This document shows, one piece after another, positions 11,738 through 21,129 of a DNA stretch of 64,000 nucleotides (positions within the stretch are counted from its first letter, which is position 1; every line of letters begins with the position of its first letter). Below the pieces are notes generated by a model. The model was not told the origin of the DNA, searched no databases, and saw only the letters and a list, made by a program, of their open reading frames with translations. Source of the DNA: Mycolicibacterium iranicum (GTDB lineage: Bacteria > Actinomycetota > Actinomycetes > Mycobacteriales > Mycobacteriaceae); NCBI RefSeq assembly GCF_014190915.1, contig NZ_JACHVU010000006.1, forward strand, positions 1-64,000. The letters are read 5' to 3'. The position numbers and the translations under genes are program-made.

Positions 11738-12040
11738 ACCTCCGCCGAACTGAGATTCCCGGTCGTGATCAAGGCGCCCACAACAGCCTGGAACCTCAGT
11801 TCGGCGACAACCGCGTGGGCACCTCCGCCGAACTGAGATTCCCGGTCGTGATCAAGCCGCCCACAACAGCCCGGAACCTCAGTTCGGCGACAACCGCGTG
11901 GGCACCTCCGCCGAACTGAGATTCCCGGTCGTGATCAAGGCGCCCACAACAGCCCGGAACCTCAGTTCGGCGACAACCGCGTGGACGCCTCCGCCGCGGG
12001 GGCGCTACAGGCGAACCTCCGCGACAGCCGCGTGGGCACC
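11738..12040. repeat. 83-bp tandem repeat array (three full copies plus a decayed fourth)
   Basis: This fills the 317-bp gap between the OsmC-like gene and mutM; no gene is seen in it. Full copies start at 11738, 11821 and 11904, exactly 83 bp apart, each beginning ACCTCCGCCGAACTGAG. They differ at only a few bases (for example AAGGCG or AAGCCG; CCTGGAA or CCCGGAA). From 11987 a fourth copy retains both ends but has lost its middle. Within each copy CCGAACTGAGATTCC and GGAACCTCAGTTCGG form a 15-bp inverted repeat with one mismatch. The left arm continues as CGGTCGTGATC, which is shared with the hairpin at 56692-56755. I see no coding capacity and no CRISPR spacer structure. Confidence 0.93.
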
Positions 12041-12889
12041 TCAGACGCGTGGGCGGGGTTGGCAGCGGGGGCAGTAGAACGACGAGCGGTTCATGAACTT
12101 GTCCCGTCGCATGATCGCCCCGCATCGCCGGCAGGGCTCACCCTCGCGGCCGTAGGCGTCCAGCGACCGGTCGAAGTAGCCGGACTCGCCGTTGACATTG
12201 ACATAGAGCGAATCGAAGGACGTACCGCCCTGGCCCAGCGCGTCGGTCATCACGGCGGCCGCGGCGTCGAGCAGTTCGGCCAGCTTGGCCTTCGACACCC
12301 CCGACGCCAGCCGCGCGCCGTTGATCTTGGCGCGCCACAGGGATTCGTCGGCGTAGATGTTGCCGATACCCGACACCACGGTCTGGTCCAGCAGCTGACG
12401 TTTGATCTCAGAGTGCTTGCGCCGCAACACCGTGATCACGCCGTCGCGGTCGAACAACGGGTCCAGCGGATCGCGGGCGATGTGGGCGACGGGTGCGGGG
12501 ACGTCGGTGCCGTCGACAGTGACCAGGTCGGCGAGCATCCATCCACCGAATGTTCGCTGGTCGACGAAACTCAGCGTGGTGCCATCCTCCAGCAGTGCGG
12601 CGATGCGCAGGTGGTTGGCATTGGGGACCTCCCCGAGCAACATCTGCCCGCTCATGCCCAGGTGCACCACGAGCGCGGACTGGTCGCCGAGGGTCAGCCA
12701 CAGGTACTTGCCGCGCCGGCCCGTGCCGGTGATGGTGGTGTCCAGCAACCGCGCCGTCAGGTCTGCGGGCCCGGCTTCGTGCCGCCGTACCGCGCGGGGG
12801 TGGTGGACCCTGACGGCCGTGATGGTCTTGCCGGTGACGTGCTCGGCCAGTCCGCGCCTGACGACCTCGACCTCGGGAAGCTCAGGCAT
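12041..12889 (-). CDS. mutM: Formamidopyrimidine-DNA glycosylase MutM (Fpg)
   Basis: Base excision repair glycosylase/AP lyase that removes 8-oxoguanine and formamidopyrimidines. The catalytic N-terminus [14 protein letters not shown] is intact (Pro2 nucleophile, Glu3 after Met removal numbering). GRRGKYLWL (about residues 57-65), HLGMSGQM, the helix-two-turn-helix [12 protein letters not shown] and the C-terminal zinc finger CRRC...CPRC (about residues 249-275) are all present. Length 282 aa is typical. It follows rnc with a 5-bp gap on the same strand. The stop codon borders the decayed end of the 83-bp tandem repeat array. Confidence 0.97.
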   Translation of the reverse strand: MPELPEVEVVRRGLAEHVTGKTITAVRVHHPRAVRRHEAGPADLTARLLDTTITGTGRRGKYLWLTLGDQSALVVHLGMSGQMLLGEVPNANHLRIAALLEDGTTLSFVDQRTFGGWMLADLVTVDGTDVPAPVAHIARDPLDPLFDRDGVITVLRRKHSEIKRQLLDQTVVSGIGNIYADESLWRAKINGARLASGVSKAKLAELLDAAAAVMTDALGQGGTSFDSLYVNVNGESGYFDRSLDAYGREGEPCRRCGAIMRRDKFMNRSSFYCPRCQPRPRV

Positions 12890-12894
12890 CGCGC

Positions 12895-13587
12895 TCAGTC
12901 ACTCTTGAGGGCGTGCCATGCCGCCGCGGCGGCCTTGAGTTCGGCCTCTTTCTTGGTCCTGCCGACACCCCGGCCGTACTCCTTCTCACCCACCACGACG
13001 ACGGCGGTGAACTCTTTGTCGTGGTCCGGGCCGGTCGAGGTGACGATGTATGTCGGTGCGCCCAGCCCCAGCGAGGCCGTCAACTCCTGCAGGCTGCTCT
13101 TCCAGTCCAGACCGGCGCCCAGCGTGGGGGCGGTGTCGAGCAGGGAGGCGAACAGACGCAGGATCACTTCGCGGGCCGCCGTCGCGCCGTGCTCCAGATA
13201 GATTGCGCCCAGCAGTGATTCGACACCGTCGGCGAGGATGCTGGACTTGTCGGCGCCCCCGGAGTTCTCTTCGCCACGGCCGAGCAGCAGATAGGCGCCC
13301 AGGCCGTGCTCGGTGAGGTTGCGACCCACATCGGCCAGAGCCTGGGTGTTGACGATGCTGGCGCGCAGCTTGGCCAGATCGCCCTCGGAGCGGTCGGGGT
13401 GGCGGTGATAGAGCTCTTCGGTGATCGTGAGCCCGAGCACCGAATCGCCGAGGAACTCCAGACGTTCGTTGGTCGGCACGCCGCCGTTCTCGTAGGAATA
13501 GCTGCGGTGCGTCAGAGCGATGGTGAGCAGCTCGCCGGGCAGGTCGATGCCGAGGGCTTCCAGCAGAAGCCCGCGGTCTACCGTCAC
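12895..13587 (-). CDS. rnc: Ribonuclease III
   Basis: Double-strand-specific endoribonuclease for rRNA processing and RNA decay. The endonuclease domain has the signature [14 protein letters not shown] (about residues 38-51) with the catalytic Glu/Asp, and a second acidic cluster [16 protein letters not shown] near residue 115. A C-terminal double-stranded RNA binding domain follows ([11 protein letters not shown] to [13 protein letters not shown]). I chose GTG 13587 ([17 protein letters not shown]), 230 aa, because GTGA overlaps the stop of the upstream DUF177 gene; the open frame upstream of this lies inside that gene. It precedes mutM, as in other mycobacteria. Confidence 0.96.
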   Translation of the reverse strand: MTVDRGLLLEALGIDLPGELLTIALTHRSYSYENGGVPTNERLEFLGDSVLGLTITEELYHRHPDRSEGDLAKLRASIVNTQALADVGRNLTEHGLGAYLLLGRGEENSGGADKSSILADGVESLLGAIYLEHGATAAREVILRLFASLLDTAPTLGAGLDWKSSLQELTASLGLGAPTYIVTSTGPDHDKEFTAVVVVGEKEYGRGVGRTKKEAELKAAAAAWHALKSD

Positions 13588-14198
13588 GACTCGTCCCCGG
13601 CTCGTTGCTCGCGGCCCTCGGTGGTCTGCTCGCGCAGGTCTGCCAGCTTGGCCCAGCGCGGGTCGATCTTCTCGTGGTGATGCCCCGGCTCGGCGTCGGC
13701 CAGACGCACCCCGCACTCGGTACACAGGCCCGCGCAGTCGGGTGTGCAGACGGGCGAGAACGGCAGCGCGAGGCCGACTGCGTCGATCACCGACTGTTCG
13801 AGGTCGACGACGTCGCTGCCGCCGGCACGACCGACGCGCGGGATCTCGTCGGCCTCGGTGGTCTCGTCGGTGGTGCTGTCCGGGTAGGCGAACAGCTCGG
13901 TGAGATCGATCTCGACCTCACCGGTGACCGGTGTCAGGCATCGCGCGCATTCGCCGGACGTCGGCGCCGACACCGTGCCGGTGACCAGCACACCTTCGGA
14001 CACCGACTGCAGCTGCAGAGTCAGCTCCATGGGGGCACCTTCGGCGATGGCGATCAGCTCCACCCCGATGCGCGCGGGGCTGGGCACCGTCTCCTCGACG
14101 GTGATCATCGAGCCGGGGCGTCGCCCCAGCCGCGAGATGTCGATCACCAGCGGCGACCGTGAACCCCGGTGCGCCGCAGCGTTAACGTGCGTCGCCAT
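13584..14198 (-). CDS. DUF177 (YceD-like) protein
   Basis: A 204-residue member of the DUF177/YceD family, linked in other organisms to large-subunit rRNA accumulation and plant 23S rRNA processing. Two Cys pairs are visible: [10 protein letters not shown] near residue 95 and [14 protein letters not shown] near residue 160, which suggests metal binding. In most bacteria the gene precedes rpmF (ribosomal protein L32); here it is directly coupled to rnc by a GTGA overlap, as usual in mycobacteria. Coupling to RNase III fits a ribosome-assembly role, but this is inference. The C-terminal stretch is charged and probably flexible. Confidence 0.85.
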   Translation of the reverse strand: MATHVNAAAHRGSRSPLVIDISRLGRRPGSMITVEETVPSPARIGVELIAIAEGAPMELTLQLQSVSEGVLVTGTVSAPTSGECARCLTPVTGEVEIDLTELFAYPDSTTDETTEADEIPRVGRAGGSDVVDLEQSVIDAVGLALPFSPVCTPDCAGLCTECGVRLADAEPGHHHEKIDPRWAKLADLREQTTEGREQRAGDES

Positions 14199-14261
14199 GT
14201 CCGTATCGTACGGTGAGCTCAGCAGCGGTTCCGACGGCGTGCCCGTGTGAGGATCGCAGGG

Positions 14262-14999
14262 TTACCGCGCCGCGTAGTCGTGCGTGCCGGCCGAGGTGCG
14301 CAGCTGATGGCGTCCGCGCCCGACGGACCGCAATGTTCCGTTCAGGAAGTCCTCGAACTCGGCCAGTTTGCTGTCGACGTAGATGTCGCATTCTCCGCGC
14401 AGCCGGTCGGCCTCGGCGTGCGCCGAGTCGATCATCCGGGTGGCCTCCGCGGTCGCGGTCGCAACGACCTCGGTCTGCGAGACCAGCCGCTGCTGCTCCT
14501 TGATGCCTTCCTGGACGGCCTTCTCGTAGGCCAGGTTGCCGCTTTCGAGCAGGCGGTCGGCTTCGGATTTCGCACGCCCCGTGCTGGCCTCGTACTCCCG
14601 CTTGGCCGTCGCGGCGAGGCGGGCGGCCTCGTCGCGGGCCTCGGTCACCATGCGTTCGCTGTGTTGCCGCGCCTCGGCGACCATGCGATCGGCCTGCGAC
14701 TTGGCGTCGGCGAGCAGCCGGTCCGCCTCGGCCCTGGCGTGGTTGACCATCGAGTCGGCCTCGGCGTTGGCCGTGGACACGGTCGACTCGGCATGGTCCT
14801 TGGCTTCCCGCAGCATTGAATCGCGGGCGTCCAGGACGTCCTGGGCGTCATCGAGCTCGCCCGGGATCGCATCCTTGATGTCGTCGATCAGCTCCAGCAC
14901 GTCGCCGCGCGGCACCACACAGCCTGCCGTCATGGGGACACCGCGGGCCTCTTCGACGATCGCACCCAACTCATCGAGAGCTTCGAACACTCGGTACAC
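14262..14999 (-). CDS. sepIVA: Septation protein SepIVA (DivIVA-like coiled-coil protein)
   Basis: A 245-residue protein dominated by Ala/Glu/Arg-rich coiled coil (about residues 45-220), with repeated themes such as AEADRLLADA and ARDEAARLAATAKREYE. The N-terminus VYRVFEALDELGAIVEEARGVP precedes a short Pro/Gly break. In mycobacteria this is the essential septation factor SepIVA, of the DivIVA family, acting at division sites and intracellular membrane domains. The start is GTG 14999 with GGAGG eight bases upstream; no ATG is nearby. It lies 63 bp upstream of DUF177 on the same strand. No membrane segment is seen. Assignment rests on sequence and on synteny with rnc. Confidence 0.9.
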   Translation of the reverse strand: MYRVFEALDELGAIVEEARGVPMTAGCVVPRGDVLELIDDIKDAIPGELDDAQDVLDARDSMLREAKDHAESTVSTANAEADSMVNHARAEADRLLADAKSQADRMVAEARQHSERMVTEARDEAARLAATAKREYEASTGRAKSEADRLLESGNLAYEKAVQEGIKEQQRLVSQTEVVATATAEATRMIDSAHAEADRLRGECDIYVDSKLAEFEDFLNGTLRSVGRGRHQLRTSAGTHDYAAR

Positions 15000-15111
15000 G
15001 GCGACACCCTCCAGGCGTAGTTGTTAGTGACCAGTGTGCCTGGTGATACGCCTGTGACTCGGCTAGCGACCCGGTGTGTCGCATTCCGTCACACCGGGCC
15101 GCCGGCCGCGA

Positions 15112-15678
15112 TCACCGCAGGGCGGATCCGATGACGTCGCGTGCGCGATCCAGCATCGACGCGAACGGACCGACCGCGAAGTTCAGCGTCGCCGACTCCA
15201 CACCGGGATGCGGACGGGTGGGCGCGATGGCCTCGGCGGCCTGTACCGCACCGGCCATCCGCTTCAGATCGTCGGCGTCGAGCTCCTGCGTGAGCTTGGT
15301 GAACTCCTCGATCTCCTCGTGCTCGGCGTGTGCCAGCACGACGTCGCGGAACTTGGTCAGCTCGGCGACGAACTCGTCCGAGGCGATGTCCATGTTCTCC
15401 AGGGCCACCAGCTGCTCTTTGGAGACGTGCTCCTCGTGTAGCAGCGAATCGGCGATGTCGTCGCCTTCGTCGACCTCCCTGCGCACCCGCGGGTGCACGA
15501 CCATCTCCTCGGCGGTCTCGTGTACGGCGAGCAGCTGCCGCAGGTCGGTAAAGGCCTTCTCGCGAGCCTTCGGCTCGGTGGCGTGGATCACGTCGTCGAA
15601 CATGTCCCTGATCAGGTTGTGCTGATCTTTGAGGAAAGCGACGACGTCGTCGGTGGATTGCACGAATGTCTCGGGCAC
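15112..15678 (-). CDS. Hemerythrin-like (HHE domain) protein
   Basis: A 188-residue protein with an HHE cation-binding four-helix domain in residues about 10-130. The expected metal ligands are visible: DQH20NLIR, H53ETAEE57, H62, HEEH around 81-84, and AHAEHEEIEE around 117-123. Such domains bind a di-iron centre and sense or handle oxygen, nitric oxide or peroxide. The C-terminal 60 residues (PTRPHPGVESATLNFAVGPF) have the layout of mycobacterial hemerythrin-like proteins. It sits between sepIVA and coaD, at the place where M. tuberculosis carries the PDIM/PGL locus. Its function is not known from the sequence. Confidence 0.88.
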   Translation of the reverse strand: MPETFVQSTDDVVAFLKDQHNLIRDMFDDVIHATEPKAREKAFTDLRQLLAVHETAEEMVVHPRVRREVDEGDDIADSLLHEEHVSKEQLVALENMDIASDEFVAELTKFRDVVLAHAEHEEIEEFTKLTQELDADDLKRMAGAVQAAEAIAPTRPHPGVESATLNFAVGPFASMLDRARDVIGSALR

Positions 15679-15706
15679 AGCGGTACCTCCGTCGGGCAGT
15701 GTGTGG

Positions 15707-15739
15707 GATGCCTGCGCATACGGGCTGTACGCAGGCGTC
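15707..15739 (-). terminator. Possible hairpin terminator downstream of coaD
   Basis: GCCTGCG (15710-15716) and CGCAGGC (15730-15736) form a 7-bp stem. It extends to 10 bp with GAT/GTC flanks (one G-T pair) and a 13-base loop. It lies between the coaD stop and the hemerythrin-like gene start. There is no T-tract, so it is a weak candidate. Confidence 0.4.
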
Positions 15740-15764
15740 CTTCACATACCCACGGCGGGCGGGC

Positions 15765-16247
15765 TCAAGCGCGCTCGGCCAGCTTGGCCTGCAGTCGCGC
15801 GTTGACCGGCGCCGGCAGGAGGTCGGTGACATCGCCGCCGAGCGTCGCCACCTCCTTGGCCAGCGAGGACGACACGAACGAGTAGCGCGGTGTCGTCGCG
15901 ACGAAGAACGTGTCGACCCCGGCGACGTGCTTGTTCATCTGGGCCATCTGCAGCTCGTACTCGAAATCGGTGCCCGTGCGCAGCCCCTTGACGATGGCGG
16001 TCAGGCCCCGGTCCTTGACGAAGTCCACGATGAGACCCCGCCCCGATTCGACACGCACGTTCGGCAGATGACCCGTGGACTCCTGGATCAGGGCGATCCG
16101 CTCGTCCAGCGTGAACATGCCCTTCTTGTTCGGATTGACCATGACGGCGATGACGAGCTCGTCGAACTGCGCCGCCGCCCGCTCGAAGATGTCGATGTGA
16201 CCGAGGGTCACCGGATCGAAGGACCCCGGGCACACGGCTCCGCTCAT
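15765..16247 (-). CDS. coaD: Phosphopantetheine adenylyltransferase
   Basis: Penultimate step of coenzyme A synthesis: ATP plus 4'-phosphopantetheine gives dephospho-CoA. The 160-residue sequence has the nucleotidyltransferase T/HxGH motif as [13 protein letters not shown] (residues 8-20), [15 protein letters not shown], the [15 protein letters not shown] loop near residue 90, and the ISSS-type ATP motif as [13 protein letters not shown] near residue 125. Length is exactly typical. It was formerly called kdtB. It follows rsmD on the same strand after 154 bp that hold a perfect GGTGACGTCACC palindrome (16272-16283) of unknown meaning. Confidence 0.97.
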   Translation of the reverse strand: MSGAVCPGSFDPVTLGHIDIFERAAAQFDELVIAVMVNPNKKGMFTLDERIALIQESTGHLPNVRVESGRGLIVDFVKDRGLTAIVKGLRTGTDFEYELQMAQMNKHVAGVDTFFVATTPRYSFVSSSLAKEVATLGGDVTDLLPAPVNARLQAKLAERA

Positions 16248-16401
16248 GGCACGTGACGGTAGCAGGCGGCAGGTGACGTCACCGCAGGCCGCGAGGACGG
16301 ATCACCGCGCCGAGGGGAGCCGCCGCGACGGTGACAGCAGACGCTTTCGGCGCGAAAAAGACTGCGGCGGGGACGCTTTCAGTGTGCGTGGCTGCTGTCG
16401 G

Positions 16402-16971
16402 TCACCCGCCGAGGGCTGCCATCTCCAGCCGGGTGTCCCCGTAGCGGCGCGATTTCCACGGCGTCCAGACCGGCGGCCACGGGATCTCGGGCCCGGACGC
16501 GGGTCGTTCCACCACCGCGATCGTGCCCGGCGCGGTCCATCCGCCGGAGGTCAGCGATGCGACCACCTCGCCCACCTGGGTGTCGCTCACCTCGTAGGGA
16601 GGGTCGGCGAGAACGAGGTCGACCGGCCTCGACGCACCGGCGTCGAGCACCGACGCCACGGGTGCGCGGCGCACCGTGGCACCGCGTGCGCCCAGAGCGA
16701 TGATGTTCTGCTCGATCACTGCGGCCGCTCGCGCGTCGGACTCCACGAACAGCGCCGATCTCGCGCCCCGGGACAGCGCCTCCAGCCCGAGGGCGCCCGA
16801 CCCTGCGTACAGGTCGAGCACGTCTATGCCGGCGAAGTCCAGCCGCGCCGCCAGCAGGTTGAACAGGGCCTCGCGGACACGGTCGGTGGTGGGCCGGGTG
16901 CCGCGCCCCGACTTCTGCTGCGGCACAGCGATTCTGCGACCGCCGTAGGACCCGGCGACGATCCGGGTCAG
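16402..16971 (-). CDS. rsmD: 16S rRNA (guanine966-N2)-methyltransferase RsmD, apparent CTG start
   Basis: SAM-dependent methyltransferase acting on small-subunit rRNA. It has the N-terminal [28 protein letters not shown], the SAM-binding [18 protein letters not shown] and the catalytic [10 protein letters not shown]. The conserved family N-terminus begins directly after CTG (16971-16969), which overlaps the pyc stop as CTGA. No ATG, GTG or TTG lies in frame until far upstream inside pyc. The first standard start downstream, the GTG of AVPQQK, would delete the conserved first strand. From CTG the protein is 189 aa, the usual size. I therefore annotate CTG as start. Function is secure; the start is inferred. 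Confidence 0.88.
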   Translation of the reverse strand: MTRIVAGSYGGRRIAVPQQKSGRGTRPTTDRVREALFNLLAARLDFAGIDVLDLYAGSGALGLEALSRGARSALFVESDARAAAVIEQNIIALGARGATVRRAPVASVLDAGASRPVDLVLADPPYEVSDTQVGEVVASLTSGGWTAPGTIAVVERPASGPEIPWPPVWTPWKSRRYGDTRLEMAALGG

Positions 16972-19900
16972 GTCGACTCCCCGTCCGTTTTGCTTCCGCC
17001 CGCCGAACCGATCACCACCAGCAGGTCCCCGCCTTCCACCTGGGCGGTGGCCGAGACCGCCACGCGGCCCACGGTTCCGCCCTTCGGAGCGGTGATCGCC
17101 GCCTCCATCTTCATCGCCTCGATCGTCGCGATCGTCTGGCCCGCCTCCACCGCGTCGCCCTCGCCGACCGTGACGGTGACGACGCCGGCGAACGGTGCGG
17201 CCACGTGATCGGGATTGGTGCGGTCGGCTTTCTCCGCGGCGGGGACGTCGCTGGCCACACTGCGATCGCGCACGACCACGGGCCGCAGTTGTCCGTTCAG
17301 GATGCACATCACGGTGCGCATGCCGCGCTCGTCGGGGTCCGAGATCGCCTCCAGGCCGATCAGGAGTTCGACGCCGCGCTCGAGGGTGACGCGGTGTTCG
17401 TCGCCGTGGCGCAGACCGTAGAAGAACTGGTTGGCCGACAGGCTCGACGTGTCGCCGTACTGTTCGCGGTGCGCCTCGAACTCCTTCGTCGGGCCGGGGA
17501 AGAGCAGCCGGTTCAACGTGGCCTGCCGCGCGGGCCCCGCCTCTCGCAATGCCTCGGTGTCCTCGGCGGACACCTCGGCCTGCGGTTTGGCCTCGGCGCG
17601 ACCGGCGAGCGCCTTGGAGCGCAGCGGCTCCGGCCAGCCACCGGGCGGGTCGCCCAGCTCGCCGCGCAGGAAACCGATGACCGAGTCCGGAATGTCGAAA
17701 CGTTCCGGATCAGAGGCGAACTCGTCGGCGGACACGCCGGCCCCGACCAACGCCAGCGCGAGATCGCCGACCACCTTGGATGACGGCGTCACCTTCACCA
17801 GCCGGCCCAGGATCCGGTCCGAGGCGGCGTAGCTGGCTTCGATCTGCTCGAAGCGGTCACCGAGCCCCAGCGCGATTGCCTGCTGACGCAGATTCGACAG
17901 CTGGCCGCCGGGGATCTCGTGGTGGTAGACCCGGCCCGTCGGAGTCGTCGGGCCTGCCGCGGCAACGTCGAACGGCGCGTACACCTTTCGCAGCGCCTCC
18001 CAGAAGGGCTCGAGATCGCACACCGCCGCCAGTGAGAGGCCGGTGTCGAACTCGGTGTGCGCGGTGGCCGCCACGATCGAGCTCAGCGCCGGCTGACTGG
18101 TGGTTCCTGCCAGCGGCGACGAGGCGCCGTCGACCGCACTGGCCCCGGCCTGCCAGGCGGCCAGGTACGTGGCCAGCTGCCCACCCGGGGTGTCGTGGGT
18201 GTGGACGTGCACCGGCAGGTCGAACCGGCTGCGCAGCGCGCCGACGAGCGCGGCGGCCGCCTGCGGTCGCAGCAGTCCGGCCATGTCCTTGATGCCCAGC
18301 ACGTGCGCGCCGGCGTCGACGATCTGCTCGGCGAGCTTGAGGTAGTAGTCCAGCGTGTAGAGGTTCTCCCCCGGGTCGGAGAGGTCGCCCGTGTAGGACA
18401 TCGCGACTTCTGCCACCGACGTGCCGGTCTCGCGGACCGCGTCGATGGCCGGTCGCATCGAGTCGACGTTGTTCAGGGCGTCGAAGATACGGTAGATGTC
18501 GATGCCGGTTGCGGTGGCCTCCTGCACGAAGGCATGCGTGACGGACTCCGGATAGGGCGTGTACCCGACGGTGTTGCGCCCCCGCAGCAGCATCTGCAGA
18601 CAGATGTTCGGCACGGCCTCGCGCAACGCGGCCAGCCGCTCCCACGGGTCTTCCTTGAGGAAGCGCAGTGCGACGTCGTAGGTCGCCCCGCCCCAGCATT
18701 CGATCGACAGCAGCTGGGGCGTCATCCGCGCGATGTAGGGCGCGACCATCAGCAGCCCCGAGGAGCGAATCCTGGTGGCCAGCAACGACTGATGGGCATC
18801 CCGGAACGTGGTGTCGGTGACGCCGACCGACTTCGACTCACGCATCCAACGCGCGAACGCCTCGGGCCCCACCTCGGTCAGCAGGTGTTTGCTGCCCCGC
18901 GGCGGCATCGAGTCCAGGTCGATCTCGGGCAGCTTGTCCTGCGGGTAGACCGACGACGGCCGCGGGCCGTGCGGCTGGTTGACCGTGACGTCGGCCAGGT
19001 AGTTGAGGATCTTCGTGCCGCGGTCGGCCGGTGTGTGCGAGGTGAGCAGCCCCGGCCGGTCGTCGATGAACGACGTGTTGACCCGTCCCGCGCGGAAGTC
19101 CGCGTCGTCGATGACCGCCTGCAGGAACGGGATGTTCGTCGACACCCCGCGCACGCGGAACTCCGCGAGCGCCCGGTGTGCGCGGGCCACCGCGGTCGCG
19201 AAATCCCTGCCGCGACAGGTGAGTTTGACCAGCATCGAGTCGAAGTGCGCACCGATCTCGGCGCCCAGCACCGCACCGCCGTCGAGCCGGATGCCGGCGC
19301 CGCCGGGCGAGCGGTACGCCGTGATGCGCCCGGTGTCGGGGCGGAAACCGTTGGCGGGGTCCTCGGTGGTGATCCGGCACTGCATCGCCGCACCGCGGAT
19401 CACCAGGTCGTCCTGGCTGAGGCCGAGCTGGGCCAGCGTCTGCCCGGAGGCGATGCGCAGCTGGCTGGCGACCAGGTCGACGTCGGTGATCTCCTCGGTG
19501 ACGGTGTGCTCCACCTGGATGCGGGGATTGCACTCGATGAAAACGTGGTGGCCGCGCTCGTCGAGGAGGAACTCGACCGTGCCGGCGCACGTGTAGTCGA
19601 TCTCGCGCGCGAACGCGACGGCGTCGGCGCAGATCTTCTGACGGAGCTCCTCGGACAGGTTCGGGGCGGGCGCCAGTTCGATGACCTTCTGGTGGCGCCG
19701 CTGCACACTGCAGTCGCGCTCGAAGAGGTGCATCACGTTGCCGTCCGAGTCCGCCAGGATCTGCACCTCGATGTGGCGCGGGTTGAGGACAGCCTGCTCC
19801 AGGTAGACCGTGGGGTCGCCGAAGGCCGATTCGGCCTCGCGGCTGGCCGCCTCGATCGCCTCGGCGAGCGCCTCGGGCTCGGCGACCCGGCGCATGCCGC

Positions 19901-20405
19901 GGCCGCCGCCACCGGACACCGCTTTGACGAAGAGGGGGAACTCCATCGATTCGGAGGCCGCGACCAGGTCCTCCACCGAGGCCGACGGCTCCGACGACGC
20001 GAGCACCGGCAGGCCTGCGGACCGCGCCGCGGCGATCGCGCGGGCCTTGTTGCCGGTCAGTTCCAGGACGCCGGCGCTGGGTCCGACGAAGGTGATGCCG
20101 GCCTGCGCGCACGCGGCCGCGAGTTCGGGATTCTCCGACAGGAACCCGTAGCCGGGGTACACCGCATCGGCACCGGCCGCCAGGGCCACCCGCATGATCT
20201 CGTCGACGGACAGGTAGGCCCGCACGGGGTGCCCGACATCGCCGATCTGATAGGACTCGTCGGCCTTCAGTCGATGCAGGGAATTGCGGTCCTCGTGCGG
20301 ATAGACGGCGACCGTCGCGATGCCCATTTCGTAGGCGGCGCGGAACGCGCGGATCGCGATCTCACCACGGTTGGCGACGAGGACCTTGGTTATCTGACCA
20401 GCCAC
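16968..20405 (-). CDS. pyc: Pyruvate carboxylase
   Basis: Biotin enzyme that converts pyruvate, bicarbonate and ATP to oxaloacetate (anaplerosis). Its 1145 residues contain three parts in one chain. First is a biotin carboxylase domain ([16 protein letters not shown] at the N-terminus, ATP-grasp [14 protein letters not shown] near residue 165). Second is the carboxyltransferase barrel ([19 protein letters not shown] near residue 540, HTHDTPGGQ near 750). Third is the C-terminal biotinyl domain with [10 protein letters not shown], where the Lys carries biotin. The start GTG 20405 follows AAGGTG. It overlaps rsmD at its 3' end. The preceding VKOR/DsbA-like pair is on the same strand, 88 bp away. 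Confidence 0.98.
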   Translation of the reverse strand: MAGQITKVLVANRGEIAIRAFRAAYEMGIATVAVYPHEDRNSLHRLKADESYQIGDVGHPVRAYLSVDEIMRVALAAGADAVYPGYGFLSENPELAAACAQAGITFVGPSAGVLELTGNKARAIAAARSAGLPVLASSEPSASVEDLVAASESMEFPLFVKAVSGGGGRGMRRVAEPEALAEAIEAASREAESAFGDPTVYLEQAVLNPRHIEVQILADSDGNVMHLFERDCSVQRRHQKVIELAPAPNLSEELRQKICADAVAFAREIDYTCAGTVEFLLDERGHHVFIECNPRIQVEHTVTEEITDVDLVASQLRIASGQTLAQLGLSQDDLVIRGAAMQCRITTEDPANGFRPDTGRITAYRSPGGAGIRLDGGAVLGAEIGAHFDSMLVKLTCRGRDFATAVARAHRALAEFRVRGVSTNIPFLQAVIDDADFRAGRVNTSFIDDRPGLLTSHTPADRGTKILNYLADVTVNQPHGPRPSSVYPQDKLPEIDLDSMPPRGSKHLLTEVGPEAFARWMRESKSVGVTDTTFRDAHQSLLATRIRSSGLLMVAPYIARMTPQLLSIECWGGATYDVALRFLKEDPWERLAALREAVPNICLQMLLRGRNTVGYTPYPESVTHAFVQEATATGIDIYRIFDALNNVDSMRPAIDAVRETGTSVAEVAMSYTGDLSDPGENLYTLDYYLKLAEQIVDAGAHVLGIKDMAGLLRPQAAAALVGALRSRFDLPVHVHTHDTPGGQLATYLAAWQAGASAVDGASSPLAGTTSQPALSSIVAATAHTEFDTGLSLAAVCDLEPFWEALRKVYAPFDVAAAGPTTPTGRVYHHEIPGGQLSNLRQQAIALGLGDRFEQIEASYAASDRILGRLVKVTPSSKVVGDLALALVGAGVSADEFASDPERFDIPDSVIGFLRGELGDPPGGWPEPLRSKALAGRAEAKPQAEVSAEDTEALREAGPARQATLNRLLFPGPTKEFEAHREQYGDTSSLSANQFFYGLRHGDEHRVTLERGVELLIGLEAISDPDERGMRTVMCILNGQLRPVVVRDRSVASDVPAAEKADRTNPDHVAAPFAGVVTVTVGEGDAVEAGQTIATIEAMKMEAAITAPKGGTVGRVAVSATAQVEGGDLLVVIGSAGGSKTDGEST

Positions 20406-20493
20406 GGTTCACCTTAACCTTGCAGGTCAATCTCACAGACCCCGACTGCGGGGTGTGATCAGAACCCGCCAGGCGGCCCCAGACCGGCGCCGG

Positions 20494-21129
20494 TCAGATC
20501 AGCGTCGACCAGTAGTTCCAGAACCGTTCCAGGATCAGCAGCAGCACGCCGGTGAACCACAGTGTGACCAGCGACCAGCGCCAGGTGTGCAGGGCCCGCA
20601 GGACGGCGTTGCCGCTGCGCTGTGGCTGCACGGCGATCGACGCGGTGACCACCAGCAGCGGGATCGTCACGGCCCACACCACCATGCAGTACGGGCACAG
20701 GGCCCCGATGCGGTACAGGCTCTGGAAGATCAGCCAGTGCACGAACACCGTGCCCAGCAGTGACCCGGCCGCCAGCCCCGCCCAGTACCAGCGCGGCAGG
20801 TTCACCCTGGCCAGCGCGAGAACCCCACTCACCACGACGACCGTGAACGCCACGATGCCGATCAGGGGGTTCGGGAAACCGAACAGCGACGCCTGCGGGG
20901 TGATCATCACCGAGCCACATGACAGGACCGGGTTGATGCTGCACGACGGGATGTAATCCGGATTGATCAGCAGCTCGATCTTCTCAACCGTCAGCGTGAG
21001 TGCCGCGGCCAGCCCGACGACACCCGCGATGAGGACCCAGAGGCCGCTGCTGCGCGGCACCGCGACCGGCGTCGGCTCGTCGCCCGACGGATCGGTGTGT
21101 TCGACCGAGCTGGTCGCGGTGACCGTCAT
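20494..21129 (-). CDS. Vitamin K epoxide reductase (VKOR) family disulfide-forming membrane protein
   Basis: A 211-residue membrane protein with about five helices that re-oxidises periplasmic DsbA-like partners and passes electrons to menaquinone; it is the actinobacterial DsbB substitute. Key cysteines are all present: C63 and C71 in CSINPVLSC (loop pair) and C145-PY-C148 at the active site. The start ATG 21129 overlaps the stop of the DsbA-like gene as ATGA; the open frame extends further upstream but lies within that gene. Operon pairing with a CPHC thioredoxin-fold protein supports a shared disulfide-forming pathway in envelope protein folding. Confidence 0.95.
   Translation of the reverse strand: MTVTATSSVEHTDPSGDEPTPVAVPRSSGLWVLIAGVVGLAAALTLTVEKIELLINPDYIPSCSINPVLSCGSVMITPQASLFGFPNPLIGIVAFTVVVVSGVLALARVNLPRWYWAGLAAGSLLGTVFVHWLIFQSLYRIGALCPYCMVVWAVTIPLLVVTASIAVQPQRSGNAVLRALHTWRWSLVTLWFTGVLLLILERFWNYWSTLI

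Noticed and set aside
11738..12040. Possible CRISPR array
   Set aside because: The 83-bp units are contiguous and nearly identical over their full length, with no unique spacers and no cas genes nearby.
16272..16283. Perfect 12-bp palindrome GGTGACGTCACC upstream of coaD
   Set aside because: Short palindromes are expected in GC-rich DNA and I see no promoter geometry around it; kept only as a note under coaD.
18057..20417. Long plus-strand open frame (786 codons) opposite pyc
   Set aside because: Antisense shadow of pyruvate carboxylase with Arg/His/Gly-rich composition and no recognisable domain.
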